DNA of 7,932 nt, from NCBI GenBank assembly GCA_027021685.1, contig JALUTW010000355.1, positions 1 to 7,932 of the forward strand, written 5' to 3'. This document shows, in pieces, positions 1-7,194 of the stretch. Both the position numbers and the translations under genes were made by a program. The stretch is from Chromatiales bacterium. Lineage in GTDB: Bacteria; Pseudomonadota; Gammaproteobacteria; CAMYNG01. The notes below the pieces were generated by a model. It had not been told where the DNA came from. It saw only the letters and a program-made list of their open reading frames with translations, and did no database searches. Each line of letters starts with the position of its first letter. Position 1 is the first letter of the stretch.

Positions 1-292
1 CGCCTGCCAGCCACAGCCGCACCCGCACCCGGCCCCCGGGCCGCTCGCCCTTCTCCCGGAATCCCACCACCAGGCCTCCCGCCACCCGCGCGTGGCCGTC
101 GGGGCCTTCAAGCCGCAGCACCGCCTGGGTGCCCAGCACCGCGTCCACCCACTCCCGCGTGGCCACCACTTCCACCGCCATCTCCAGCGGCTCGGAGAAG
201 TGCTCGCGCCCTTCCAGCCACAGCACGTCGTGGCGCTCGCCTGCTCCGCTTACGGTGATGCGGCTGGTGTCGGCCGGGGGTGTCGATTCCAT
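1..292 (-). CDS. VgrG/TssI-like type VI secretion spike protein, N-terminal 97 residues (runs off left edge)
   Basis: Reading the minus strand from the ATG at 292-290 gives 97 codons without a stop up to the window edge, so the 3' part of the gene is missing here. The start is supported by a good Shine-Dalgarno AGGGAGG (306-300) with a 7-nt spacer. The protein starts MESTPPADTSRITVSG, followed by LWLEGREHFSEPLEMAVEV (about residues 24-42), then VLGTQAVLRLEGPDG (about 52-66), then GLVVGFREKG and a basic strand ending VRLWLAG. This order (an 'F.G.E.LSEPFEF.VEL' strand, an 'LLG..a.L.l.g.dG' strand, a 'G.V..f...G' strand, then 'rv.L.pWLwlL') is typical of the N-terminal gp27-like domain of VgrG and of phage gpD late-control proteins. 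VgrG trimers form the puncturing tip of the type VI apparatus and carry effectors. Only the head domain is visible, so the effector type cannot be judged, and a phage tail-hub protein remains possible. It is transcribed away from mutL. Confidence 0.62.
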   Translation of the reverse strand, partial: MESTPPADTSRITVSGAGERHDVLWLEGREHFSEPLEMAVEVVATREWVDAVLGTQAVLRLEGPDGHARVAGGLVVGFREKGERPGGRVRVRLWLAG

Positions 293-299
293 GGCGGGG

Positions 300-306
300 C
301 CTCCCT
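300..306 (-). promoter_or_regulatory. Shine-Dalgarno of the vgrG-like gene
   Basis: AGGGAGG on the minus strand, 7 nt before the ATG at 292-290. It fixes the start of the leftward gene, and it is clearly better than anything in front of mutL. Confidence 0.6.
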
Positions 307-367
307 GGCTGGTCCTCGGGATGTGTCTGCCTCCCCATCCTGCCGGGGCCCGGCGCGGGTGTAAATT

Positions 368-400
368 GGGGAGATCCCCAAGTCGTCTAGGGGATTCCCC
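368..400. repeat. 11-bp bulged inverted repeat (hairpin or operator) between vgrG-like gene and mutL
   Basis: On the + strand, GGGGA (368-372) pairs with TCCCC (396-400), a single G (373) bulges, and ATCCCC (374-379) pairs with GGGGAT (390-395), closing a 10-nt loop AAGTCGTCTA (380-389). All eleven pairs are Watson-Crick. There is no T-tract on either side, so it is not a standard intrinsic terminator. It lies about 75 bp upstream of the vgrG-like start and about 115 bp upstream of mutL, where an operator for a dimeric regulator or a structured leader could sit. Its function is unknown. Confidence 0.55.
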
Positions 401-502
401 TGGATCCGGGCCTCTGGGGTGTGACGGGGTTCACAAAAACGAAAAGTCGCCGCAGGAGGGCCACCGCGTCGAGGCCTCTGTCCCCCGAATCCGCTCTCGC
501 GT

Positions 503-508
503 TATGCT
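503..508 (+). promoter_or_regulatory. Possible -10 element (TATGCT) right before mutL start
   Basis: TATGCT matches the sigma-70 -10 consensus TATAAT at four of six positions. If used, transcription would begin at about 514-517, on or beside the ATG at 516, giving a leaderless mutL mRNA. No good -35 hexamer lies 16-18 bp upstream (the region reads GTCCCC-like), so this is a weak call. It is reported only because no Shine-Dalgarno explains the mutL start. Confidence 0.2.
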
Positions 509-515
509 TCTTCGC

Positions 516-2132
<1,617 letters not shown>

Positions 2133-2143
2133 GGCAGGGGAGC

Positions 2144-3118
2144 ATGGACGGGGGAGTTTCCACCCGGGGCCGGCCGCCGGCCGTCTTTCTCATGGGTCCC
2201 ACCGCCTCCGGCAAGACCGAGCTGGCGGTGGCCCTGGCCCGGGCCCTGCCGGTGGAGATCGTCAGCGTGGACTCGGCCATGGTCTACCGGGGCATGGACA
2301 TCGGCACCGCCAAGCCCAGGCCCGAGGTGCTGGCCGAGGCGCCACACCGGCTCATCGACATCGCCGATCCCGCCGAGGCCTATTCCGCCGCCCGCTTCCG
2401 GGACGATGCCCTGCGCGAGATGGCAGCCATCGCTGCCGCCGGCCGCGTACCGCTGCTGGTGGGCGGGACCATGCTCTACTTCCGGGCCCTGGAGCGCGGT
2501 CTGGCGCCCATGCCGTCCGCGGACCCGGCCTTGCGCCGGCGCCTGGCGGCGGACCTGGCGCGCGAGGGCGGGGCGGCGCTTCACGCCCGACTGGCCCGGG
2601 TGGACCCGGCGGCCGCCGCCCGCATCCATCCCAACGATCCCCAGCGGCTGTTGCGGGCGCTGGAGGTGTACGAGCTCACCGGCCGGCCCCTGTCCCGGTG
2701 GCAGGCGGCAGGCCCCGGGGAACCTCTGCCTTACACGGTCATCAAACTGGTGGTCGCGCCGTCGGACCGGGAGGTTCTGCGGGAGCGCATCGCCGCGCGC
2801 TTTGCGGCCATGCTCGCCGCCGGCTTCGAGGAGGAGGTGGCGCGGCTGCGGGCGCGGGGCGACCTGTCGCCGGACCTGCCCAGCATGCGGGCGGTGGGCT
2901 ATCGCCAGATGTGGGCCTACCTGGAGGGCAGGCTGGACCGCGCGGCCATGGAGGAACGGGCGGTGGCCGCCACCCGCCAGCTCGCCAAGCGGCAGTTCAC
3001 CTGGTTGCGGGCCGAGGCGGGGGCGCACTGGTTCGACGCCCTGGCGCCGGACGTGGCGGCGCGGCTGCTGGACCATCTTGCCCGCGAGCCCGTCCTGCGG
3101 CGCAATTCCCTGTGCTAG
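2144..3118 (+). CDS. miaA: tRNA dimethylallyltransferase MiaA
   Basis: MiaA transfers the dimethylallyl group of DMAPP to N6 of A37 in tRNAs reading UNN codons, giving i6A37, which MiaB usually methylthiolates afterwards. The 324-aa product begins with the P-loop GPTASGKT (18-25). DSAMVYRGMDIGTAKP (43-58) follows, containing the family's catalytic Asp and Thr region. Next are APHRLIDIADP (66-76), the LLVGGTMLYFRAL motif (104-116), the substrate-binding SMRAVGYRQMW segment and the ATRQLAKRQFTWLR motif near the C-terminus. Length matches the family (E. coli 316 aa). The ATG at 2144 follows GAGG (2131-2134), and an AGGGGAG also lies just before it. It begins 11 bp after the mutL stop, so it is almost certainly co-transcribed. 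A longer open frame upstream in this phase (from 911) is a GC-rich shadow inside mutL. Confidence 0.97.
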   Translation: MDGGVSTRGRPPAVFLMGPTASGKTELAVALARALPVEIVSVDSAMVYRGMDIGTAKPRPEVLAEAPHRLIDIADPAEAYSAARFRDDALREMAAIAAAGRVPLLVGGTMLYFRALERGLAPMPSADPALRRRLAADLAREGGAALHARLARVDPAAAARIHPNDPQRLLRALEVYELTGRPLSRWQAAGPGEPLPYTVIKLVVAPSDREVLRERIAARFAAMLAAGFEEEVARLRARGDLSPDLPSMRAVGYRQMWAYLEGRLDRAAMEERAVAATRQLAKRQFTWLRAEAGAHWFDALAPDVAARLLDHLAREPVLRRNSLC

Positions 3119-3247
3119 ACTTGGTGGAAGGCGGCCTGGTGAAGATTTGTACAGAAAGTTTTGGTGTTGTCAGCAGGTGTCGGGGCACCCGCAGGCCAGG
3201 CCGTGGGCGTTCCGCCACGCAATTATAACCATAAGGAGATAATAACC
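3119..3247 (+). promoter_or_regulatory. hfq leader: tandem hairpins plus A/T-rich ribosome-binding region
   Basis: This is the largest gap inside the gene cluster (129 bp). It holds a small hairpin, GGTGT (3176-3180) with GCACC (3185-3189, one T-G wobble) around a CGGG loop. A better one pairs CGTGG (3202-3206) plus CG (3208-3209) with CG (3213-3214) plus CCACG (3215-3219), with a bulged G and a 3-nt loop. Right after it, 3221-3247 is A/T-rich (20 of 27 bases), striking in this GC-rich window, and contains the hfq Shine-Dalgarno AAGGAG (3233-3238). The same stretch has several A-R-N triplets (for example AAT-AAC at 3241-3246), the kind of sequence bound by the distal face of Hfq. In E. coli, Hfq represses its own translation through its leader, so autoregulation is plausible here but not shown. 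No clear promoter hexamers stand out; a lone TATAAC (3224-3229) has no partner and would leave almost no leader. Confidence 0.45.
3233..3238 (+). promoter_or_regulatory. Shine-Dalgarno of hfq
   Basis: AAGGAG, nine bases before the hfq ATG, inside the A/T-rich island. A hairpin at 3202-3219 ends 13 bases upstream and leaves this site open, which suggests efficient translation unless a protein such as Hfq covers it. Confidence 0.7.
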
Positions 3248-3499
3248 ATGAGCAAAGGGCAGGCATTGCAGGACCCGTTTCTCAACCAACTGCGCAAGGA
3301 GCGCATTCCCGTCTCGATCTTTCTGGTCAACGGCATCAAGCTGCAGGGCCAGATCGAGTCTTTTGATCAGTTTGTCGTCTTGCTGCGCAACAGTGTCAGC
3401 CAGATGGTGTACAAACATGCCATTTCCACCGTGGTGCCGTCGCGCAACGTGCGGCTGCCCATGGCTCACCAGGATGACAGCTCGCCGGGCAATGCATGA
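3248..3499 (+). CDS. hfq: RNA chaperone Hfq
   Basis: Hfq is a hexameric Sm-like protein that pairs small RNAs with target mRNAs and affects mRNA stability and translation. The 83-aa product aligns with E. coli Hfq without gaps through the core. It shows Q8, D9 and F42 and the Y55-K56-H57 motif of the proximal U-binding face, the lateral-rim patch R16-K17-E18-R19, the Sm1 segment VSIFLVNGIKLQGQIESF (22-39) and the Sm2 segment YKHAISTVVPSR (55-66). On the distal A-binding face, G29, I30 and K31 are kept, while the stacking Tyr25 of E. coli is Phe here, a conservative change that keeps the aromatic ring. The C-terminal tail is short (about 15 residues against about 35 in E. coli), with the acidic patch reduced to DD. 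AAGGAG (3233-3238) sits 9 nt before the ATG. hflX follows 18 bp after the stop. Confidence 0.98.
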   Translation: MSKGQALQDPFLNQLRKERIPVSIFLVNGIKLQGQIESFDQFVVLLRNSVSQMVYKHAISTVVPSRNVRLPMAHQDDSSPGNA

Positions 3500-3517
3500 T
3501 TCACACAGGCGGCCGCC

Positions 3518-4852
3518 GTGCCGCGCGGGGCGTTGAGGTTGTTTGAACGTCCGCAAGGGGGCGAACGCGCGGTTCTCGTGCACATCGCCTTCGATTCCCA
3601 GGATCACAGCGAGAACCTGCAGGAGTTCCAGGAGCTGGTGCGGTCGGCCGGGGCCGAGGCGGTGGCCACGGTCACCGGCCGCATGCGCGTGCCGGAGCCC
3701 AAGTACTTCGTGGGCAGCGGCAAGGCCGAGGCCATCCGTGACGCGGTGGCGGCCGAAGGCGCCGAGCTGGTGCTGTTCAACCACAGTCTGTCACCGGCCC
3801 AGGAACGCAACCTGGAGCACCTGCTCCGGTGCCGGGTGCTGGACCGCACCGGACTGATCCTGGACATTTTCGCCCAGCGTGCCCGCACCCACGAGGGCAA
3901 GCTGCAGGTGGAGCTGGCCCAGCTCCAGCACCTGTCCACCCGCCTGGTGCGGGGCTGGACCCACCTGGAGCGGCAGAAGGGCGGCATCGGCCTGCGCGGT
4001 CCCGGCGAAACCCAGCTCGAGACCGACCGCCGGCTGCTGGGCGAGCGCATCAAGCAGATCCACCGGCGCCTGGCCCGCGTCCGGCGGCAGCGCAACCAGG
4101 GCCGCCGTGGCCGCCGCCGGGCCGAGCTGCCCACGGTCTCGCTGGTGGGTTATACCAACGCCGGCAAGTCCACCCTGTTCAACCTGCTCACCGGTGCCGG
4201 CGTCTTCGCCGAGGACCAGCTCTTCGCAACCCTCGATCCCACCCTGCGCCGCATGGAGCTGGGCGAGGGGCGGGCGGCCATCCTGGCCGACACCGTCGGC
4301 TTCATCCGCCACCTGCCCCACGACCTGGTGGCGGCCTTCCGCTCCACGCTGGAGGAGACCCGCGAGGCGGATCTGCTGCTGCACGTGGTGGATGCCGCCG
4401 GCGAGCGGCGCGAGGCCACGGTGAGCGCGGTCAACGGCGTGCTGTCCGAGATCGGCGCCCAGGACATCCCGCAGCTCCAGGTCTACAACAAGATCGATCT
4501 CCTGCCGGGGTTCGTGCCCCGCGTGGACCGCGATGCGCAGGGCCGCCCGTGGCGGGTGTGGATGTCCTCGCGCACCGGTGCCGGCCGCGACCTGCTGCTG
4601 GCCGCCATCGCCGAGTGCCTGCCGGTGGAGCGGGTGCGCGAGCGCCTGTGCCTGCCGCCGGCCGCGGCCCGCCTGCGTGCCCGGCTCTATGCCCTGGGTG
4701 GAGTCTGTGCCGAGCGCGTTCACGACGACGGTGCCCTGGAGGTGGAGGTGGACCTGGCCCGTGCCGACTGGGACGCCCTGTGCAAGCACGAAGGTCTGGC
4801 CGCCTACCGCATGGAGGCCCCTCGCCTTGCGGCGGGTGCGGAAGCTCCCTAG
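3518..4852 (+). CDS. hflX: Ribosome-associated GTPase HflX
   Basis: HflX is an Obg/HflX-superfamily GTPase that splits stalled or heat-damaged 70S ribosomes; some homologues also have ATP-dependent RNA helicase activity. The 444-aa product has the HflX N-terminal domain with KYFVGSGKAEAI (62-73), HSLSPAQERNLE (89-100) and DRTGLILDIFAQRARTHEGK (109-128). The glycine-rich segment GLRGPGETQLETDRR (158-172) and an Arg-rich coiled-coil region (about 173-203) follow. The GTPase motifs are G1 GYTNAGKS (211-218), the switch I segment FATLDPT (236-242), G3 DTVGF (258-262), G4 NKID (324-327) and G5 SSRTG (350-354). The start is uncertain. GTG 3518 is the longest choice, but TTG 3533 or TTG 3539 are possible, and TTG 3539 gives LFERPQGGERAVLVHI, which aligns best with E. 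coli MFDRYDAGEQAVLVHI. None has a strong Shine-Dalgarno, so translation may be coupled to hfq, 18 bp upstream. Confidence 0.96.
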   Translation: MPRGALRLFERPQGGERAVLVHIAFDSQDHSENLQEFQELVRSAGAEAVATVTGRMRVPEPKYFVGSGKAEAIRDAVAAEGAELVLFNHSLSPAQERNLEHLLRCRVLDRTGLILDIFAQRARTHEGKLQVELAQLQHLSTRLVRGWTHLERQKGGIGLRGPGETQLETDRRLLGERIKQIHRRLARVRRQRNQGRRGRRRAELPTVSLVGYTNAGKSTLFNLLTGAGVFAEDQLFATLDPTLRRMELGEGRAAILADTVGFIRHLPHDLVAAFRSTLEETREADLLLHVVDAAGERREATVSAVNGVLSEIGAQDIPQLQVYNKIDLLPGFVPRVDRDAQGRPWRVWMSSRTGAGRDLLLAAIAECLPVERVRERLCLPPAAARLRARLYALGGVCAERVHDDGALEVEVDLARADWDALCKHEGLAAYRMEAPRLAAGAEAP

Positions 4853-4915
4853 AATCACCACTTCGGCGCCCGGCGCCGATTCACGCACTCCAGCGCATTC
4901 TGTTAAGGAGAGATC
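4853..4915 (+). promoter_or_regulatory. hflX-hflK spacer with GC hairpin and hflK Shine-Dalgarno
   Basis: This is a 63-bp gap. Positions 4864-4878 form a perfect inverted repeat, CGGCGCC and GGCGCCG around a central C, folding as a 6-bp all-G/C stem with a 3-nt loop. No T-run follows, so it is not a classic terminator, but it could mark an mRNA processing or decay boundary between hflX and hflKC. AAGGAG (4905-4910) is the hflK ribosome-binding site, five bases before the ATG. Confidence 0.45.
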
Positions 4916-6088
4916 ATGGCCTGGAACGAACCGGGAGGCTCCGGCGGGCGCGACCCCTGGGGTCAGCGTGGCGGCGGCGACGGCCCCCCTGACCTGGACG
5001 AGGTCCTGCGCAAGCTGCAGGACAGGGTGACCGGGATCTTCGGCGGGCGCCGCCGCGGTGGCGAGGGCCGGGGCGGCGGGGGCGGTGGCTTTGTCGCCGG
5101 TCTGGTCGCCGGGGTGATCCTGATCATCTGGGCCCTGTCCGGCATCTACATCGTCAGGGAAGGCCAGCAGGGCGTGGAGCTGCAGTTCGGCGCCTTCTAC
5201 CAGATCACCGACCCGGGCTTTCACTGGTACCCGCCGCTCATCCGCCGGGTGGTGGTGGAGGACGTGGCCCGCATCCGGACCCTGCAGGTGAGCGAGGACA
5301 CCCGCGACTCCCTCATGCTCACCCGCGACCAGAACGTGGTGGACCTGGCCTTCGTGGTCCAGTATCACGTCCAGGACGTGAAGAAGTTCCTGTTCGCCGC
5401 CCGCAATCCCGAGGAGAGCCTGGCCCATGCCACCAAGAGCGCGGTGCGCGAGCTGGCGGGCAACCACGACATGGAATACATCACCACCGAGGGGCGGGCC
5501 GAGTTCGCGCGCAGGGCCCAGGAACGCATCCAGGAGATCGTGAACAACTACGGTACCGGGCTCCTGGTGACCAGTTTCAACCTGCAGAAGGCCCAGCCGC
5601 CGCGGCCCGTGATCCCGGCCTACGACGACGTGGTGGCGGCCAACGAGGACCGGCAGCGGTACATCAACGAGGCCGAGGCCTATCGCAACAAGATCCTGCC
5701 CGAGGCCCGCGGCCAGGCCCGGCGCATCATCGAGGACGCCGAGGCCTACAAGCAGGAGGTCATCTCCCGGGCCCAGGGTGAAGCGCAACGCTTCGTCAGC
5801 ATCCTGCGCGAGTACGAGCGCGCACCCAAGGTGACCCGCGAGCGCCTGTACCTGGAGACCCTGGAGGACATCCTGGCCCGCTCCAGCAAGATCATGGTGG
5901 ACGTGGACGGCGACAACATCCTCTACCTGCCGCTGGATCGCATGACCGGCGGCACGCCGCCGCGCAGCAGCCGCGACGAGGCCCTGCCTCCGCCCCCGCC
6001 GCCCCTGACCTCGCAGGGCAGCGGGAACACGGGCAGCGACGCCCGCGACCGCATGCGTGAACGCCGCCGTACCCGGGAGATCCGCTGA
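4916..6088 (+). CDS. hflK: FtsH protease modulator HflK (SPFH/band-7 membrane protein)
   Basis: HflK and HflC assemble into a large periplasmic-side cage around the inner-membrane AAA protease FtsH and modulate its access to membrane substrates. The 390-aa product has a Gly- and Arg-rich cytoplasmic N-terminus (1-58), including DPWG (13-16) and PPDLDEVLRKLQDRVTGIFG (24-43), which is typical of HflK. One transmembrane helix follows (about 59-79, FVAGLVAGVILIIWALSGIYI). The SPFH/band-7 domain starts at IVREGQQGVELQFGAF (79-94), and GFHWYPPLI (101-109) is its usual follow-up. A long charged helix rich in EA repeats (about 243-300, NEAEAYRNKILPEARGQA and similar) comes next, then MVDVDGDNILYLPLDRM (327-343). 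The C-tail is low-complexity, with six prolines in a row (358-363) and a basic end. The ATG follows AAGGAG by 5 nt. The stop shares one base with the hflC start (TGATG), which indicates coupled translation and balanced subunit amounts. Confidence 0.97.
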   Translation: MAWNEPGGSGGRDPWGQRGGGDGPPDLDEVLRKLQDRVTGIFGGRRRGGEGRGGGGGGFVAGLVAGVILIIWALSGIYIVREGQQGVELQFGAFYQITDPGFHWYPPLIRRVVVEDVARIRTLQVSEDTRDSLMLTRDQNVVDLAFVVQYHVQDVKKFLFAARNPEESLAHATKSAVRELAGNHDMEYITTEGRAEFARRAQERIQEIVNNYGTGLLVTSFNLQKAQPPRPVIPAYDDVVAANEDRQRYINEAEAYRNKILPEARGQARRIIEDAEAYKQEVISRAQGEAQRFVSILREYERAPKVTRERLYLETLEDILARSSKIMVDVDGDNILYLPLDRMTGGTPPRSSRDEALPPPPPPLTSQGSGNTGSDARDRMRERRRTREIR

Positions 6089-6966
6089 TGAACACCCGTT
6101 CCACCACCCTCGTCGTCGTCCTGGTCCTGCTGGGCCTGGTGGCCTACAGCTCGGTGTTCGTGGTCAACGAGTGGGAAAGCGCCATCCGCTTCGCGGTGGG
6201 CAAGTTCGACCGCTCCGACTTCAAGCCGGGCATTCACTTCAAGGTGCCGCTGTATCACCAGGTGCGCAAGTTCGACCGCCGCATCCTGACCTATGACGCG
6301 CCCGAGCAGCGCTACCTGACCAAGGACCGCACGCCGCTCATCGTGGACTACTATGTCAAGTGGCGCATCAGCGACGTGGAGAAGTTCTTCACCACCATGC
6401 GCGGCTCCGAGGCGGCGGCCGTCAACCGCTTCAACGCCATCGTCAACAAGGGCCTGCTGGATGCCTTCGGCCGCCGCACCGAGTGGGAAGTGATCTCCAA
6501 GGACCGGGCCGAAGTCATGCGCAACATCACCCTCAAGGCGCGCGAGCAGGTGCGCGATTTCGGCATCGAGATCGTGGACGTGCGCACCAAGCTCATCGAG
6601 CTGCCCAAGGAGACCTTCGAGAAGATCTACCAGCGCATGCGCTCGGATCGCCTCAAGGAGGCCAACGAGCGCCGGGCCCAGGGGCGCGGCGAGGCCGAGC
6701 GTATCCGTGCCGAGGCCGACAAGGAGCGCAAGATCATGCTGGCCGAGGCCTACCGCGAGTCGCAGCAGCGGCGCGGTGAGGGCGACGCCAAGGCCGCGGA
6801 GATCTACGCCAGGGCCTTCCGCCGGAACCCTGAGTTCTACGCCTTCTACCGCAGCCTCGAGGCCTACCGCCGTTCCTTCGAGCGCGAGGGCGACGTCCTG
6901 GTGCTGGAGCCCGACTCCGACTTCTTCAAGTACTTCAACCGGGTGGCGCCCGGCCGGGGCCGCTGA
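6088..6966 (+). CDS. hflC: FtsH protease modulator HflC (SPFH/band-7 membrane protein)
   Basis: HflC is the partner of HflK in the complex that encloses FtsH at the inner membrane. The 292-aa product starts with a short N-terminus and a single signal-anchor helix (about 6-26, TTLVVVLVLLGLVAYSSVFVV). The SPFH domain begins at NEWESAIRFAVGKF (27-40), continues through PGIHFKVPLYHQVRKFDRR (47-65) and YLTKDRTPLIVDYYVKWRI (76-94), and includes FGIEIVDVRTKLIELP (158-173). A charged helical arm follows (about 178-240), with RMRSDRLKEANERRAQGRGEAERIRAEADKER signatures. The conserved end is RNPEFYAFYRSLEAYRRSF (246-264) then VLVLEPDSDFFKYF (270-283), matching family members closely. Length is normal (E. 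coli 334 aa has an insert). The ATG overlaps the hflK stop by one base. The DUF2065 gene starts 8 bp after its stop. Confidence 0.97.
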   Translation: MNTRSTTLVVVLVLLGLVAYSSVFVVNEWESAIRFAVGKFDRSDFKPGIHFKVPLYHQVRKFDRRILTYDAPEQRYLTKDRTPLIVDYYVKWRISDVEKFFTTMRGSEAAAVNRFNAIVNKGLLDAFGRRTEWEVISKDRAEVMRNITLKAREQVRDFGIEIVDVRTKLIELPKETFEKIYQRMRSDRLKEANERRAQGRGEAERIRAEADKERKIMLAEAYRESQQRRGEGDAKAAEIYARAFRRNPEFYAFYRSLEAYRRSFEREGDVLVLEPDSDFFKYFNRVAPGRGR

Positions 6967-6974
6967 GCGCGGCC

Positions 6975-7160
6975 ATGTGGCAGGACATCGGCGTCGCCCT
7001 GGGGCTGGTGCTGGTCATCGAGGGCATCCTTCCGGCCATGAGTCCCGCCACCTACCGCCGGGCGGCGGCGGTGCTGGCGCAGATGCCGGACGGCGTGCTG
7101 CGCCGCGGCGGCCTGCTGGCCATGGCCGCCGGCGCGCTGCTGGTGTACCTGTCCACCTGA
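6975..7160 (+). CDS. DUF2065 (YjeT-like) small membrane protein
   Basis: A 61-aa protein with two hydrophobic helices (about 4-22 and 43-59) separated by a short basic loop carrying YRRAAAVLAQMPDGVLRRGG (27-46). It matches the DUF2065/YjeT family, whose E. coli member starts with a similar LALVLVLEGLGP segment and has a LPDNILRRFGG loop; here these read LGLVLVIEGILP and MPDGVLRRGG. The family has no established biochemical function. Its conserved place directly after hflC suggests a link to the FtsH-HflKC complex or to membrane protein quality control, but that is inference from position only. The ATG lies 8 bp after the hflC stop with only a weak ribosome-binding match (GAGC in the stop region), so translation is probably coupled to hflC. 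The stop is 34 bp before hisZ. Confidence 0.9.
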   Translation: MWQDIGVALGLVLVIEGILPAMSPATYRRAAAVLAQMPDGVLRRGGLLAMAAGALLVYLST

Positions 7161-7194
7161 GGCCGCAGGGTCCCGCGTATCCCCGGAGTCTGTG

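Larger units (their letters stand above)
293..515. other. Divergent intergenic region between the vgrG-like gene and mutL
   Basis: These 223 bp separate two genes pointing away from each other, so promoters for both are expected here. Features seen are the vgrG-like Shine-Dalgarno at 300-306, a strong hairpin at 368-400, a small A-rich patch at about 430-446, an orphan AGGAGGG at 454-460 and a TATGCT hexamer at 503-508. I find no convincing paired -35/-10 promoter on either strand and no RNA gene that I recognise. The mutL reading frame stays open leftward to about position 129, but that extension would overlap the vgrG-like gene, has no family counterpart, and is not treated as coding. Confidence 0.6.

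Noticed and set aside
368..400. Hairpin as an intrinsic terminator
   Set aside because: There is no T-run on either strand after the stem, and it lies between divergent genes where no transcript is expected to end.
380..440. tRNA-like or small RNA gene in the intergenic region
   Set aside because: Beyond the single hairpin no cloverleaf, anticodon arm, promoter-terminator pair or known RNA motif could be traced.
129..515. Upstream extension of the mutL reading frame, adding about 125 residues
   Set aside because: The added part overlaps the vgrG-like gene and the hairpin, has no MutL homology, and MutL proteins begin just before the LPP..ANQIAAGEV motif.
3791..5788. 665-codon open frame on the minus strand across hflX and hflK
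   Set aside because: It is antisense to two well-supported genes. Its protein is low-complexity (Gly, Ala, Val, His, Gln rich) with no recognisable domain, and long antisense frames are expected at this GC content.
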